A stretch of DNA of 45,576 nucleotides from the NCBI GenBank assembly GCA_948467495.1, contig CAOKEO010000011.1, forward strand, positions 1 through 45,576, written 5' to 3'. The notes below the pieces were generated by a model. That model was not told the DNA's origin, searched no databases, and saw only the letters and a list, made by a program, of their open reading frames with translations. The DNA is from an uncultured Clostridium sp. Its GTDB lineage: Bacteria > Bacillota > Clostridia > TANB77 > CAG-508. Positions within the stretch are counted from its first letter, which is position 1. Every line of letters begins with the position of its first letter. Made by a program: the position numbers and the translations under genes. Positions 18,524 through 28,012 of this stretch are shown here, piece by piece.

Positions 18524-19126
18524 ATGAATAAATTAATGATAACGATGATTGCCATTGTAGTAGTAATAGGAGCTATGTTCACGGCAGTAATGATATTTAC
18601 CCCAAAAAATCATGAAAATGTTGAAGATATACAAACAGAGGTAGCGGAAGAGGAAATTTTGGATGAATGTACAGATGAATATGAAGGGATGGAATTAGAA
18701 AATACAGTAAAAGCTAATACCCAGGAAGAAAAGACGTCTCCTAATTGTTCTCTTACGACAAAGACATATTATCAAAGGTGTGGACATACCAAAAGTGAGT
18801 ATGCTAATTTGCCATCTTCTTTTGTTAATTTAACAAAAGAAGAAATACAGGAAAAGTATCAAGAATATGAAATCCAGGATTTTACTACAAATGCTATTGT
18901 TTTATATCAACAAAAAGAGGGCGATTGTGGGGAACACTATTTGGTAAAAGATAAGGAAGGGATGGTTACCATTTATCAAATATTGGAAGATGGTAGCGAA
19001 CAAGAATTAGAAACAACAGCAATAACCACAGAATATCTGCCTGAGACAGATAAAATCAATATGAAAAATGGAATTCAAGTAAATGGAAAACAAGAGTTGA
19101 ATCAACTGATTGAAGATTTTGAATAA
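18524..19126 (+). CDS. BofC-like membrane-anchored protein
   Basis: A 200-residue protein starting at the ATG at 18524, 10 bases after AAAAAGGAGAG. One N-terminal membrane segment (about 5-26) is followed by an acidic linker and, from about residue 75, a domain with YYQRCGHTKSEYANLPSSF, NLTKEEIQEKYQEYEIQDF and HYLVKDKEGMVTIYQI. The last two blocks resemble the C-terminal domain of BofC, the forespore protein that restrains SpoIVB in sigma-K activation. Many vegetative Clostridia proteins carry the same fold, so a sporulation role is not certain. It follows comEC after 132 bases and is followed by an intergenic hairpin repeat. Confidence 0.65.
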   Translation: MNKLMITMIAIVVVIGAMFTAVMIFTPKNHENVEDIQTEVAEEEILDECTDEYEGMELENTVKANTQEEKTSPNCSLTTKTYYQRCGHTKSEYANLPSSFVNLTKEEIQEKYQEYEIQDFTTNAIVLYQQKEGDCGEHYLVKDKEGMVTIYQILEDGSEQELETTAITTEYLPETDKINMKNGIQVNGKQELNQLIEDFE

Positions 19127-19134
19127 AAATTCAG

Positions 19135-19353
19135 ATTGCCATTAGGGACGAACCTTTTTGGCAATTTTATTTTTATATGTTAAAAAGGTTATTATTATTT
19201 TTTATGCAGCAACATTTCGGGGGGACCAACAAGCTACAGTCTGTTAAGTATTTTACAGACTGTGTGATGTTGGGAGTTGCAAATAAAAAAAATAATAACC
19301 TTTTATTAATTATTTCAAAAAATTGCCAAAAAGGTTTGTCCCTAATGGCAATT
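19135..19353. repeat. Intergenic hairpin repeat, diverged copy (F)
   Basis: Outer arms 19135-19167 and 19319-19352 are near-perfect inverted repeats (TTGCCATTAGGGACG and its complement). Inner arms of AAAAGGTTATTATTATTTTT type follow, then a core with TTTCGGGGGGACCAACAAGC and the ACAGTCTGT/ACAGACTGT stem. The core is the same fold as copies A-D but has compensating changes: CCAAC/GTTGG for CCAGC/GCTGG and GCAAC/GTTGC for GTAAC/GTTAC. The open reading frames here are by-products of the repeat. Confidence 0.85.
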
Positions 19354-19368
19354 TTCTCTGTTTCCAAA

Positions 19369-19962
19369 TTATTTCTTCTTTTTTTCTTTTTTATCAACGG
19401 TAACTTCTTTGTTTAAATCTTGCTTATCGATAAAGCCTTTTTGATACAAATCTCTCACATACATAATCAAAGAAAAAATCGTTGCTACTAAGGCAAAAGC
19501 ATACAGTCCTAAATCAAGATTTTGCCAAATGCCAGTTAGATTAAATTGTTTTAGTAAAAGAGAAATAACAATAGCAATGTAGAATAGGACTGTAGCAAGT
19601 TTGCCATACCATCTACTATAAACAACCACATCTTTTCCATAAAGGAAAGAAGCCCCACAAATCATAATAAATTCTTTTAAAAATACAATTAGCAAAATCC
19701 ATATAGGAATAATATTTGTAAAAACAAGAGAAGCTAAAGTTGCTATTTGTGTTAATTTATCAGCTAAGGGATCCATCAGTTTTCCAAAGTTAGAAATTAA
19801 GTTGAATTTTCTAGCAATAAATCCATCTGCTATATCAGTTATACCAGAGATAGTAAAAAATATAAAAGCTAATATATAGTTGCCAATAAAGATGAAAACT
19901 ACAATTATCGGTATTAATAAAATTCGTATAACTGTTAAGATATTTGGTATGTGTTTTAACAT
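19369..19962 (-). CDS. pgsA: CDP-diacylglycerol-glycerol-3-phosphate 3-phosphatidyltransferase
   Basis: A 197-residue integral membrane enzyme with about five membrane segments that makes phosphatidylglycerophosphate, the precursor of phosphatidylglycerol. The CDP-alcohol phosphotransferase motif DG-x2-AR-x8-G-x3-D-x3-D is complete: TDIADGFIARKFNLISNFGK followed by LMDPLADK. The C-terminus is a soluble lysine-rich tail ending in KKEKKKK. It lies 9 bases downstream of clpE on the same strand and is probably cotranscribed with it. Confidence 0.93.
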   Translation of the reverse strand: MLKHIPNILTVIRILLIPIIVVFIFIGNYILAFIFFTISGITDIADGFIARKFNLISNFGKLMDPLADKLTQIATLASLVFTNIIPIWILLIVFLKEFIMICGASFLYGKDVVVYSRWYGKLATVLFYIAIVISLLLKQFNLTGIWQNLDLGLYAFALVATIFSLIMYVRDLYQKGFIDKQDLNKEVTVDKKEKKKK

Positions 19963-19971
19963 AATTTTCTC

Positions 19972-22335
19972 CTATTTTATTTTGAATTCTAATTGATTGC
20001 TTTTAAGAGTAAGGGTTACTGTTTTACCATCTAAAAGTTCTCCGCGTAAAATCATTTCAGAAAGTTCATCATCAAGATATCTTTGGATGGCTCGCCTTAA
20101 AGGTCTTGCACCAAATTTCACATCTGTGCCCTTTTCTAAAATAAAGTCTTTTGCTGATTTGCTAATTTCAATTTGAATATCTTTATCTTTTAAAGCAAGA
20201 ATGGTGTTTTTTAGCATTAAATCAACAATTTGCAATAATTGTTCTTTGGTTAAACTATCAAATGATACAATTTCGTCTACTCTGTTTAAAAATTCAGGAC
20301 GAAATACGTCTTTTAGACTATCCATAATTTTATTTTTGCTAATGGTTTGCCCACCAAAACCGATGGAATTGTTATTCAAGTTAGAACCAGCATTGGAAGT
20401 CATTATGATTATGGTATTAGCAAAACTTACGGAGTTTCCTTGACTATCCGTTAATTTTCCATCGTCTAGTACTTGAAGTAAAATGTTAAATACATCAGGA
20501 TGTGCTTTTTCAATTTCATCTAATAAAATGATGGAATAAGGCTTTCTTTTTACTTTGTCTGTTAATTGACCAGCATCATCATAGCCAACATATCCTGGAG
20601 GTGCTCCAATTAATTTTGAAGTGGAATGACCTTCCATATATTCTGACATATCAATTCGAATGATAGCGTCTTCACTTCCAAACATTTCATAAGCAAGAGA
20701 TTTGGCTAGTTCTGTTTTTCCTACACCAGTTGGACCGACAAAGATAAAAGAAGGTGGTCTTTTCGTGCTTTGTAAGCCAGCTCGATTTCTACGAATGGCT
20801 CTTGCTACACTACTAACAGCTTCTTCTTGCCCAATAATTCTTTTATGAAGATTGGTTTCTAGGTTTAATAGTTTTTGTGTCTCTGCTTCTGTTATTTTTT
20901 TCACTGGTATTTTCGTCCAGCTTTCAATGACATTAGCAATGTCTTGTATAGTGATTTGTTTTAATTTCATTTTGCTATTTAATTTATCAATTTCTTCAAT
21001 TAATTGACATTCACGGGTTTTTAAGTCAGCAGCTTTTTGATAGTCTTCGGTTGAATCAGCTGCAATAACTTCTTCTTTTTCGGCTTGCACATGAGAAAGT
21101 TCTTGTTTTAACATTTCTAATTTATATAAATCTTTATTTTCTAAATTAATTCTTGAACAAGCTTCATCTAAAATATCAATTGCTTTATCTGGTAAGAAAC
21201 GGTCATGAATGTATTTTTCTGACATGATAACCGCTTGACGAATAACGTCAGAAGATATTTTGACTTTATGATATTCTTCATAATATTTCTTGATGCCTTC
21301 TAGAATACCAATGGAATCATCAATATTTGGCTCTTCTACTAATACTTGCTGAAATCTTCTTTCTAAAGCGGAGTCTTTTTCAATGTATTTTCGATATTCT
21401 TTTAAAGTAGTGGTTCCAATTAATTGGATTTCCCCATTGGATAAAGCTGGTTTCAAAATATTGGCAGCATTCATAGAATGTTCTCCATCACCTGCTCCGA
21501 TGATGTTGTGAATTTCATCAATGACTAAAATAATATTTCCATATTCTTTACATTCATCGATAATTCCTTTCATCCTAGATTCAAATTGCCCCCTAAATTG
21601 AGTTCCAGCAATAACGGCTGTCATATCTAGCAAATAGACTTCTTTGTTTAAAAGCTTAGCAGGAACGTTTTGATTGGCAATCTTAATCGCTAAGCCTTGT
21701 GCGATTGCTGTTTTACCAACACCAGGTTCACCAATTAGACAAGGATTATTTTTAGAACGTCTATTTAATATTTGAACAATTCTTTGAATTTCTTTGTCTC
21801 TGCCAACAATGATATCAAGTTCATTATTTTTAGCTTTACTAGTTAGATTGGTTCCATAAGTATCTAGAAATTTTTTCTTTTTATTTTGTTTTGCCATTTT
21901 CTTTTTTTCTACTTTTACTTTTTTTCTGGCACTAATTGGTTCTTCCTGCTCTTCTTTATCTTTGTGATTTTGTCCATTAAACATATTGGAGAATATAGAA
22001 CCAAGCGGAATTGCGGCACCTGCTATTTTAGGGGCATCTTCATCTCCATTTGAATCTGTATTTTCAAATGTGATAGCTCCTTCTATGTTTTCGATATCTT
22101 CTAGATTAATGTTTTCAGCTAAATCTTTGAAAATACTTTCAAATTGTTTTGTCATATCAGATAAATTTACTTTATCTTTGGATAAAATGTCACTTTGTTT
22201 GGCTAAAACTTCATTTGGATTAATGCCTTTCTTTTTAGCACAATCATAGCAATAGCCTTCCATGGATTCTTTTCCGTTTTCTATTTTTTTATAAAAAAGG
22301 ATAGCTGGGTTTTGATTACATTCTGAACATAACAT
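19972..22335 (-). CDS. clpE: Clp ATPase with N-terminal zinc finger (ClpE type)
   Basis: A 787-residue HSP100 unfoldase that feeds proteins to ClpP. It begins with a zinc finger (MLCSEC, then YCYDC, four cysteines within about 32 residues) instead of the double Clp_N repeat, which defines ClpE. Two AAA+ modules follow: Walker A GEPGVGKTA near residue 204 and GPTGVGKTE near 536, both intact, with a UVR-like coiled-coil segment between them (QKAADLKTRECQLIEEI). The ClpB-type D2-small domain closes the protein. A sigma-A promoter lies upstream; I saw no CtsR box. All seven CGG trinucleotides I counted on its coding strand are out of frame. Confidence 0.93.
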   Translation of the reverse strand: MLCSECNQNPAILFYKKIENGKESMEGYCYDCAKKKGINPNEVLAKQSDILSKDKVNLSDMTKQFESIFKDLAENINLEDIENIEGAITFENTDSNGDEDAPKIAGAAIPLGSIFSNMFNGQNHKDKEEQEEPISARKKVKVEKKKMAKQNKKKKFLDTYGTNLTSKAKNNELDIIVGRDKEIQRIVQILNRRSKNNPCLIGEPGVGKTAIAQGLAIKIANQNVPAKLLNKEVYLLDMTAVIAGTQFRGQFESRMKGIIDECKEYGNIILVIDEIHNIIGAGDGEHSMNAANILKPALSNGEIQLIGTTTLKEYRKYIEKDSALERRFQQVLVEEPNIDDSIGILEGIKKYYEEYHKVKISSDVIRQAVIMSEKYIHDRFLPDKAIDILDEACSRINLENKDLYKLEMLKQELSHVQAEKEEVIAADSTEDYQKAADLKTRECQLIEEIDKLNSKMKLKQITIQDIANVIESWTKIPVKKITEAETQKLLNLETNLHKRIIGQEEAVSSVARAIRRNRAGLQSTKRPPSFIFVGPTGVGKTELAKSLAYEMFGSEDAIIRIDMSEYMEGHSTSKLIGAPPGYVGYDDAGQLTDKVKRKPYSIILLDEIEKAHPDVFNILLQVLDDGKLTDSQGNSVSFANTIIIMTSNAGSNLNNNSIGFGGQTISKNKIMDSLKDVFRPEFLNRVDEIVSFDSLTKEQLLQIVDLMLKNTILALKDKDIQIEISKSAKDFILEKGTDVKFGARPLRRAIQRYLDDELSEMILRGELLDGKTVTLTLKSNQLEFKIK

Positions 22336-22377
22336 ACTTTTTTAATTCCTCATTTCTATTTAATTTCAATATACCAT

Positions 22378-22406
22378 ATCATACCGCAAAAATGCCAAAT
22401 AGTCAA
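22378..22406 (-). promoter_or_regulatory. Sigma-A promoter of clpE-pgsA
   Basis: On the minus strand TTGACT (22406-22401) and TATGAT (22383-22378) with a 17-base spacer. Confidence 0.7.
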
Positions 22407-22412
22407 CAATTA

Positions 22413-22640
22413 TATAGAAACTTTCTAATTGAAATGTAACTATTCACAGGTGATATATTCCAATTAGAAAGTTTCTATATTTTTTATTGGTAACTCCCAG
22501 CTGCGAACAGTCTGTAATCTTATAACAGACTGTAATCTTGCTGGTTCCCCCGAATAGTTACATCATAAAAAATATAGAAACTTTTATGGCAAAAAACAAA
22601 ACGTTAAATAGTTACATGAAATATATTACCTCTGAATAGC
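22413..22640. repeat. Intergenic hairpin repeat, copy A
   Basis: This fills the 366-base gap between clpE and the next gene. Inverted outer pieces at 22413-22480 (TATAGAAACTTTC and its complement) lead into the common unit: TTTCTATATTTTTTATTGG, then the core with CCCAGC, the AACAGTCTGT/ACAGACTGT stem, GCTGG and CCCCCGAA, then the complementary ATAAAAAATATAGAAAC arm at 22564-22581 and a trailing AGTTACATGAAATATATTACC. Orientation is opposite to copy D. Confidence 0.9.
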
Positions 22641-22644
22641 CCTC

Positions 22645-22673
22645 TTGGCAAAATTTTGGATAAATGTTATAAT
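22645..22673 (+). promoter_or_regulatory. Sigma-A promoter of the 22703 gene
   Basis: TTGGCA at 22645-22650 and TATAAT at 22668-22673 with a 17-base spacer; it begins right where the repeat ends. Confidence 0.7.
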
Positions 22674-22702
22674 GTAATAGAAAGGTTTGAAAAGGAGCAA
22701 AG

Positions 22703-23560
22703 ATGAAAGTAGTTTTACCAGAAGAAAAAGTTTTTAATAAAAGGCAAATTGCAATTTATGTGACAATTGTTTTTGTTTGTATTGTATCTGTGGTGATTGC
22801 ATTTTGTGTTCAATTTTATGCTAGAATTGATTTTAAAAGATTTTTTGGATTTGAATCACAAAGTGAATTAGGCAAAAAGTCAGAAGAACAAACAGAATTG
22901 TTGAAAGCAAAGTTTGATCAGATTTTTACCAATCAGATACAAGGGGATGAAGGTCAAGATAGTAAAAAAAAGAGGACTGACAAATCTCTTGTTTTTACTA
23001 AATTGGAAGAAAAAAGTAACCAATTAAATAGTTATGATGTGGATGTACATATACCTTATATTAATATTGATAATGAAATAATAGAAAGGTATAATCATCA
23101 AATTGAGGATTTTGTGAATAAAACAAATAGCGTTTTAGAAAGTCAAAATAAAAATATTATTTATACAGTAGAATATGTAGCTAATGTACAAAATGATATT
23201 TTGTCTTTAATGATTCGTTCTCATTTAAAGGAAGGAGCTAGTGCACAAAGAGTTATTATTCAGACCTATAATTATGATTTAAGGAATAATAAAGAAATTT
23301 CTTTGGAAGAAGTTCTAAGGATAGAAGATATTGATACATCCCATTTGCAAGAAAAAATTAAGAGTGAGATTGGTATAGAACAAAAAAAAGTTGAGGATTT
23401 GAAGAGTTTGGGTTACAATATTTATAGCCGAGATGCTACAAGTGATATATATCATATAGAAAATTCAAAAGAGTTTTATTTAACAAGTGATACCTTATAT
23501 CTTATTTATGCTTATGGGAATGATACCTTTACAAGTGAGACAGATTTGATTATTATATAA
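22703..23560 (+). CDS. Membrane-anchored extracytoplasmic protein (RsiV/DUF3298-like)
   Basis: A 285-residue protein with a short cytoplasmic N-terminus, one membrane segment (about 16-38) and a large outer domain. The outer part, with VDVHIPYINIDNEIIERYNH, NKNIIYTVEYVANVQNDILS and an IIQTYNYDLRNNKEISLEEVL segment, follows the layout of DUF4163/DUF3298 domains found in RsiV and PdaC. In RsiV this domain binds lysozyme; here neither the ligand nor a partner sigma factor is visible, since no sigma gene is adjacent. It is a single-gene unit with its own promoter and terminator. Confidence 0.7.
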   Translation: MKVVLPEEKVFNKRQIAIYVTIVFVCIVSVVIAFCVQFYARIDFKRFFGFESQSELGKKSEEQTELLKAKFDQIFTNQIQGDEGQDSKKKRTDKSLVFTKLEEKSNQLNSYDVDVHIPYINIDNEIIERYNHQIEDFVNKTNSVLESQNKNIIYTVEYVANVQNDILSLMIRSHLKEGASAQRVIIQTYNYDLRNNKEISLEEVLRIEDIDTSHLQEKIKSEIGIEQKKVEDLKSLGYNIYSRDATSDIYHIENSKEFYLTSDTLYLIYAYGNDTFTSETDLIII

Positions 23561-23574
23561 TTATAATGAAAAGT

Positions 23575-23604
23575 AAAAAGAGAAGCGGTTTTGCTTCTCT
23601 TTTG
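23575..23604 (+). terminator. Terminator after the RsiV-like gene
   Basis: AAAAGAGAAGC-GGTTTT-GCTTCTCTTTT hairpin; nearly symmetric, so it may also serve the htrA transcript coming from the other side. Confidence 0.85.
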
Positions 23605-23718
23605 AAAATAAAAGGGGATGTTTTTCATTTCAATCAGTATTACTTTACTGATGATGATTGTATTTTACTAATTGATTTTGTCCATTGTGTGAACAATGAG
23701 TGAAGAATTAAAAAATAT

Positions 23719-24984
23719 TTATGGTTGTTCTCCTAGTGTAATGGTTAATTCTTTTTCTTGTCCATTACGATTAACTTTTATTTTCATTTCGTCACCAATT
23801 TGATGGGAATTTTTAATTTTATTTAATTCATCCATAGAAGATACTTTTTTACCATCTGCTTCTGTAATAACATCGCCAATTTTGATACCTGCTTTTTCAC
23901 CAGCTGAAAAGTCGTCAACAGATTTTACATAGATACCAACCACTAATTTATTTGCTTTTGCTGTTTGTTCATTTAAATCCATTCCTGAAATTCCAATATA
24001 AGGTCTTTTTACTTTGCTGTATTGAATTAATTGAGAGGTAATGTCTGTGGTTGCATTAATTGGTATAGCAAATCCCATACCTTCAATTCCTGTTCCTGAA
24101 AGTTTTAAGGTATTAATACCAACTACTTTTCCTTCGCTATTTACTAAAGCACCACCACTGTTGCCAGAATTGATGGCAGCATCTGTTTGCATTAAGGTGA
24201 ATTTTTTTCCTTCTGAATCGGTAACTTCTCTATTAACAGCACTTATGACACCACAGGTGATGCTACTTTGCATTCCTAAAGGGTTACCTACTGCCATAGC
24301 AAATTCGCCTACTTTTATATTGTCAGAGTCAGCAAATTCTGCTTTGGATAAACCTGTTTTTTCAATTTTTATGACAGCTAAATCTGTTTGTTCGTCTGTT
24401 CCAATAATTTTTGCTTCGTATTTGGTTTCATCATTAAATAAAGTAACGGATAGTTTGGTGGCTTCTGATACTTGGTAGTATGATTCAGAAGAAGAGGTTG
24501 CCACAATGTGATTGTTAGTAAGGATGTAACCATCATCACTAATAATAATGCCAGATCCACTTGCCGTTGCTGTACTAGCTTGCGTTTGTCTGCCAAACAT
24601 AGAAATAAGCGAGTTTACATTGTATTCTACTTCAATTCCTACAATAGAAGGCAGAATTTTATTAGCAGCATATACAGCAGTATCAGAGTAATTAGAAAGA
24701 GAAGTTTGGCTTACATATCCACTATTTTGAGGGGTGGTATGATCGCCTTCTGTAAAGTTTAATGCCTTTTGTATTTGAGAACGAATGGAGGGAATACCAA
24801 AGCAACTTCCTAATACAACTGCACAACCAATCATTCCACTAAGAAAAGGTAAGAGAAAACCTCTTTTAAATCCAATTTTTGACTTTGAAGTAGGTTCATT
24901 TTTATAAATTGTTTTGTATGTATTGGGGTTTTGCACCGCTTTAAAATTTTGTACTTTTTCTTCTTTTTTTTGATTTTCTTCCAT
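23719..24984 (-). CDS. htrA: HtrA-like membrane-anchored S1C serine protease
   Basis: A 421-residue protease with a cytoplasmic N-terminus, one membrane segment (about 47-67), a trypsin-like domain and one PDZ domain (about 325-415). The triad is His159 in TNNHIVA, Asp201 in TDLAVIKI and Ser276 in GNSGGAL; VGNPLGMQSSITCGVISAVN is the usual oxyanion-side segment. It degrades or refolds damaged proteins outside the membrane, usually under cell-envelope stress. It is a single gene on the minus strand. No two-component operator (CssR-like) could be recognised upstream. Confidence 0.95.
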   Translation of the reverse strand: MEENQKKEEKVQNFKAVQNPNTYKTIYKNEPTSKSKIGFKRGFLLPFLSGMIGCAVVLGSCFGIPSIRSQIQKALNFTEGDHTTPQNSGYVSQTSLSNYSDTAVYAANKILPSIVGIEVEYNVNSLISMFGRQTQASTATASGSGIIISDDGYILTNNHIVATSSSESYYQVSEATKLSVTLFNDETKYEAKIIGTDEQTDLAVIKIEKTGLSKAEFADSDNIKVGEFAMAVGNPLGMQSSITCGVISAVNREVTDSEGKKFTLMQTDAAINSGNSGGALVNSEGKVVGINTLKLSGTGIEGMGFAIPINATTDITSQLIQYSKVKRPYIGISGMDLNEQTAKANKLVVGIYVKSVDDFSAGEKAGIKIGDVITEADGKKVSSMDELNKIKNSHQIGDEMKIKVNRNGQEKELTITLGEQP

Positions 24985-25163
24985 TTAAAATCATTCCTTT
25001 CTGAGATTTCATCTCTTAAAAATCTTATTACTATCATAACCTATTTTACCAATATAATACAAGAGATTTGTGAAATTTGTGTGAAAAAAAGTTGCCTTTG
25101 TATTGAAAATATGATAATAAAAATATATAATGTAGAAAAATAAAAAAGCAAAGGATGATAGCT

Positions 25164-25676
25164 ATGAGTAGGAAAAAAATGGAATATAAAACAGAAGGTA
25201 TAACCTTAATCTCTTTAGTAATTACGATAATTGTATTAATGATTTTAGCAGGGATTGGAATTTATGGTAGTACCGACATGATAAAAAGGGCTAAATTAGA
25301 AGAGCTAAAGACGAATATGCTTTTCATGCAAGCCAAGGCTAGAGAATATGTGGAAGATGCTACTTTTAAAATGGGAATTAATCCAGATGAAGAGAAAAAG
25401 AGGAATGTTAGAAATGCGGTTTATAGTGAGGAAGCTAAATTACGAAAAACGGCAGATGGTGAAATACCATCTAGTTTTGGGATAACAGATGCCACAACTT
25501 GTTATTGGTTGACAACGGAGGCTCAAAAAGCATGGGGACTTGAAAAAATTAAACTAGAAAATAACGAAAAATATTTAATACAGTTTGATGAAGCCAATAT
25601 GACAGTTGAGATTTATAATACAATAGGTTATCATGGTAACTATTCTCTAACAGCAATAAATCAAATAAATGAATAA
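25164..25676 (+). CDS. Prepilin-like protein with type IV pilin N-terminus
   Basis: A 170-residue protein. I choose the ATG at 25164 because the AAAGGA RBS sits 9 bases upstream; the ATG at 25155 is too close to it. The N-terminus has a short basic leader followed by GITLISLVITIIVLMILAGI, a class III signal and pilin helix (cleavage after the glycine, with Thr in place of the usual Phe+1, common in Clostridia). The rest is a soluble domain with NPDEEKKRNVRNAVYSEEAK and a WLTTEAQKAWGLEKIKLENN segment. No pilus assembly genes are adjacent. A similar N-terminus is found on the remnant at 43915. Confidence 0.75.
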   Translation: MSRKKMEYKTEGITLISLVITIIVLMILAGIGIYGSTDMIKRAKLEELKTNMLFMQAKAREYVEDATFKMGINPDEEKKRNVRNAVYSEEAKLRKTADGEIPSSFGITDATTCYWLTTEAQKAWGLEKIKLENNEKYLIQFDEANMTVEIYNTIGYHGNYSLTAINQINE

Positions 25677-25714
25677 TAAGAAGTAGTAAAAATTATTTTA
25701 GACCAGGAGAGAGT

Positions 25715-26341
25715 ATGAAAGAAAAGGAATGGGAAAGATTAACCAAATTAAAAGAAATGGAACAAGAGTTATATCAAAAAGGATTTCAAAATATATGTGG
25801 AATAGATGAAGCAGGTAGGGGACCTCTAGCTGGTCCAGTTGTAGTGGCAGGTGTTATTATGCCACAAGATTCTAGGATAGAAGGGGTAAATGATTCTAAA
25901 AAGGTTTCTGAAAAGAAAAGAGAACAGTTGTATGATTTAATTTTAGAGGAATCTATTAGTTATTCGGTTGGTATTATTGGACAAGATATAATTGATGAAA
26001 TCAATATTTTGAATGCAACCAAACAAGGTGTTACTAATGTTGTTGAAGAGTTAGATGTGAAGCCAGATTTAATTTTAGTAGATGCCTTAACACATATCGA
26101 TACCAAAGGAATTCCTTATGATTCTATTATCAAAGGAGATGCCAAATGTTATCAAATAGCAGCAGCATCGATTGTAGCAAAAGTAACAAGAGATAGGATT
26201 ATGAGGCAATGGGATGAAATTTATCCACAATATGGTTTTGCACAACATAAAGGATATGGAACAGCAAAACATATACAGGCTATTAAGGAATATGGATTAT
26301 GTCCAATACATAGAAGAAGTTTTACTAAGAATTTTACCTAG
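25715..26341 (+). CDS. rnhB: Ribonuclease HII
   Basis: A 208-residue RNase HII that removes ribonucleotides and RNA primers from RNA-DNA hybrids. The signature GIDEAGRGPLAGPVVVAGVI carries the first two acidic residues of the active site; ILVDALTH holds the third and YQIAAASIVAKVTRD the rest. The tail HKGYGTAKHIQAIKEYGLCP and the IHRRSF motif are typical. RBS CAGGAGAG lies 6 bases before the ATG. Confidence 0.97.
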   Translation: MKEKEWERLTKLKEMEQELYQKGFQNICGIDEAGRGPLAGPVVVAGVIMPQDSRIEGVNDSKKVSEKKREQLYDLILEESISYSVGIIGQDIIDEINILNATKQGVTNVVEELDVKPDLILVDALTHIDTKGIPYDSIIKGDAKCYQIAAASIVAKVTRDRIMRQWDEIYPQYGFAQHKGYGTAKHIQAIKEYGLCPIHRRSFTKNFT

Positions 26342-26401
26342 GATGGATAACGAAAAGATACACATTTTAAGTTAGTAGTAAGGTAATTAGGAGGAATGGA
26401 T

Positions 26402-27706
26402 ATGAGCATTTTAGAGATAATAGAAAAAAAGAGGGATAAGAAGGAACTATCCAAAGAAGAAATTCAGTATTTTGTGAATGCTTATACACAAGAGGAAATA
26501 ACTGATTATCAAGCTGCTGCTTTAGTTATGGCAATTTACTTGAATGGTATGACGAATCAAGAAACAACAGATTTAACATTAGCCATGGCACAGTCAGGAG
26601 AAATATTAGATTTATCCACATTAGGTGACATGATTGTGGATAAACATTCCACAGGAGGTGTAGGAGATAAAGTTTCTCTTATTCTTTTACCATTGGTTAG
26701 TTCATTAGGAGTACCTGTGGCCAAGATGTCAGGAAGAGGATTAGGTTTTACAGGAGGAACAGTGGACAAGTTAGAATCGATACCAGGTTTTCAAACAGCC
26801 ATTCCGATGAAGCAATTTGTGAAAAATGTAAAACAAATTGGCATTAGTATGATTTCGCAAACATTAAATTTGGCACCAGCTGATAAAAAGTTATATGCAC
26901 TTAGAGATAGCATTTCTTGTGTGGAAAGTATTCCGTTAATTGCTTCTAGTATTATGAGTAAGAAAATTGCCAGTGGTGCTCAAAAAATAGTATTGGATGT
27001 AACTGTTGGAAAGGGTGCTTTTATGAAAAACATAGAAGAAGCAAGGAAATTGTCCCATACCATGCTTCAAATAGGAAAGTTAGCCAACAGAGAAACTGTT
27101 TGCGTTTTGACCAATATGAATGAACCTTTAGGATATGCTATTGGAAATTCTCTAGAAGTAATAGAAGCGGTTGAATTTTTAAGAGGAAATATGCCAGAAG
27201 ATTTAAAACAAGTAATATTGGAATTAGGTGCTTACATGATTCAATTAGCTGGTAAAGGGGAAAATTTGGAAAAAAATAAAAATAGATTGTTAGAAAATAT
27301 AAAAAATGGAAAAGCTTATAGCAAATTTATAGAATTAGTCAAAAATCAAGGAGGAGATATTACTTGTATAGAGGATTTGAAAAAAATGCCAAAGGCTGGT
27401 AGGAAAGAAGCAATTTATAGTCAAGAAGATGGTTATGTATGTGAAATGGATAGTAAAGAAATGGGAAAGTTGGCAGGAATATTAGGTGCAGGAAGAGAGA
27501 AAAAAGAAGATAAAATAGATTCTACAGCGGGAATAGTGTTAATGAAAAAGGTATCAGACAAAGTGAAAAAAGGTGAAGTGTTAGCTTATCTGTATGCAAA
27601 TGATGGGGAAAAATTAAAAGAGGCTAAAATGAAGTTGAATCATATTATTAAGATTTCAAAAGATATTGTTTTAAAAGATAATACTCTTTTAGAAATTATA
27701 AAATAA
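26402..27706 (+). CDS. pdp: Pyrimidine-nucleoside phosphorylase
   Basis: A 434-residue enzyme that splits thymidine, deoxyuridine and uridine with phosphate in nucleoside salvage. I start at the ATG at 26402, 7 bases after AGGAGG; the ATG at 26396 is too close. Signatures are the KHSTGGVGDKVSLILLPLV phosphate-binding segment (about 79-97), MSGRGLGFTGGTVDKLESIP, and YALRDSISCVESIPLIASS, with the KS/K pair contacting the base. Bacillota members of this length usually accept both uridine and thymidine, hence pdp and not deoA. No other nucleoside catabolism genes are adjacent. Confidence 0.93.
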   Translation: MSILEIIEKKRDKKELSKEEIQYFVNAYTQEEITDYQAAALVMAIYLNGMTNQETTDLTLAMAQSGEILDLSTLGDMIVDKHSTGGVGDKVSLILLPLVSSLGVPVAKMSGRGLGFTGGTVDKLESIPGFQTAIPMKQFVKNVKQIGISMISQTLNLAPADKKLYALRDSISCVESIPLIASSIMSKKIASGAQKIVLDVTVGKGAFMKNIEEARKLSHTMLQIGKLANRETVCVLTNMNEPLGYAIGNSLEVIEAVEFLRGNMPEDLKQVILELGAYMIQLAGKGENLEKNKNRLLENIKNGKAYSKFIELVKNQGGDITCIEDLKKMPKAGRKEAIYSQEDGYVCEMDSKEMGKLAGILGAGREKKEDKIDSTAGIVLMKKVSDKVKKGEVLAYLYANDGEKLKEAKMKLNHIIKISKDIVLKDNTLLEIIK

Positions 27707-27720
27707 ATAGGTTATTTTGT

Positions 27721-27930
27721 AATATTTACCAGAAAATTGTAACGATTCAGACGTTTTGTTTTTTGCTATAAAAGTTTCTATATTTTTTATTGGTAACTCC
27801 CAGCTGCGAACAGTCTGTAATCTTATAACAGACTGTAATCTTGCTGGTCCCCCAAAAATTGTCACATCATAAAAAATATAGAAACTTTCTAATTGGAATA
27901 TATCACCTCTAAATAGTTACAGAAAATTTT
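27721..27930. repeat. Intergenic hairpin repeat, copy B
   Basis: This fills the gap after pdp. Inner arms 27774-27796 and 27861-27885 (GTTTCTATATTTTTTAT and its complement) enclose the core CCCAGC...AACAGTCTGT...ACAGACTGT...GCTGG...CCCCC. Outer flanks carry GTAACGATTCAGACGTTTTG on the left and AATATATCACCTCTAAATAG on the right. Same orientation as A and C. Confidence 0.9.
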
Positions 27931-27949
27931 GGAATATGGTATGAAATAA

Positions 27950-27977
27950 TTGAAAATTTGACAGAATGTGTTATAAT
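27950..27977 (+). promoter_or_regulatory. Sigma-A promoter of the 28013-cdaA unit
   Basis: TTGAAA at 27950-27955 and TATAAT at 27972-27977 with a 16-base spacer and an extended TGT before the -10. Confidence 0.65.
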
Positions 27978-28012
27978 GAAAAAAGAACATGAGTAGAAAG
28001 GATGGAGACAAA

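Noticed and set aside
19177..19416. Small ORFs inside the hairpin repeats
   Set aside because: They run through inverted repeats, have no RBS, and vary between repeat copies.
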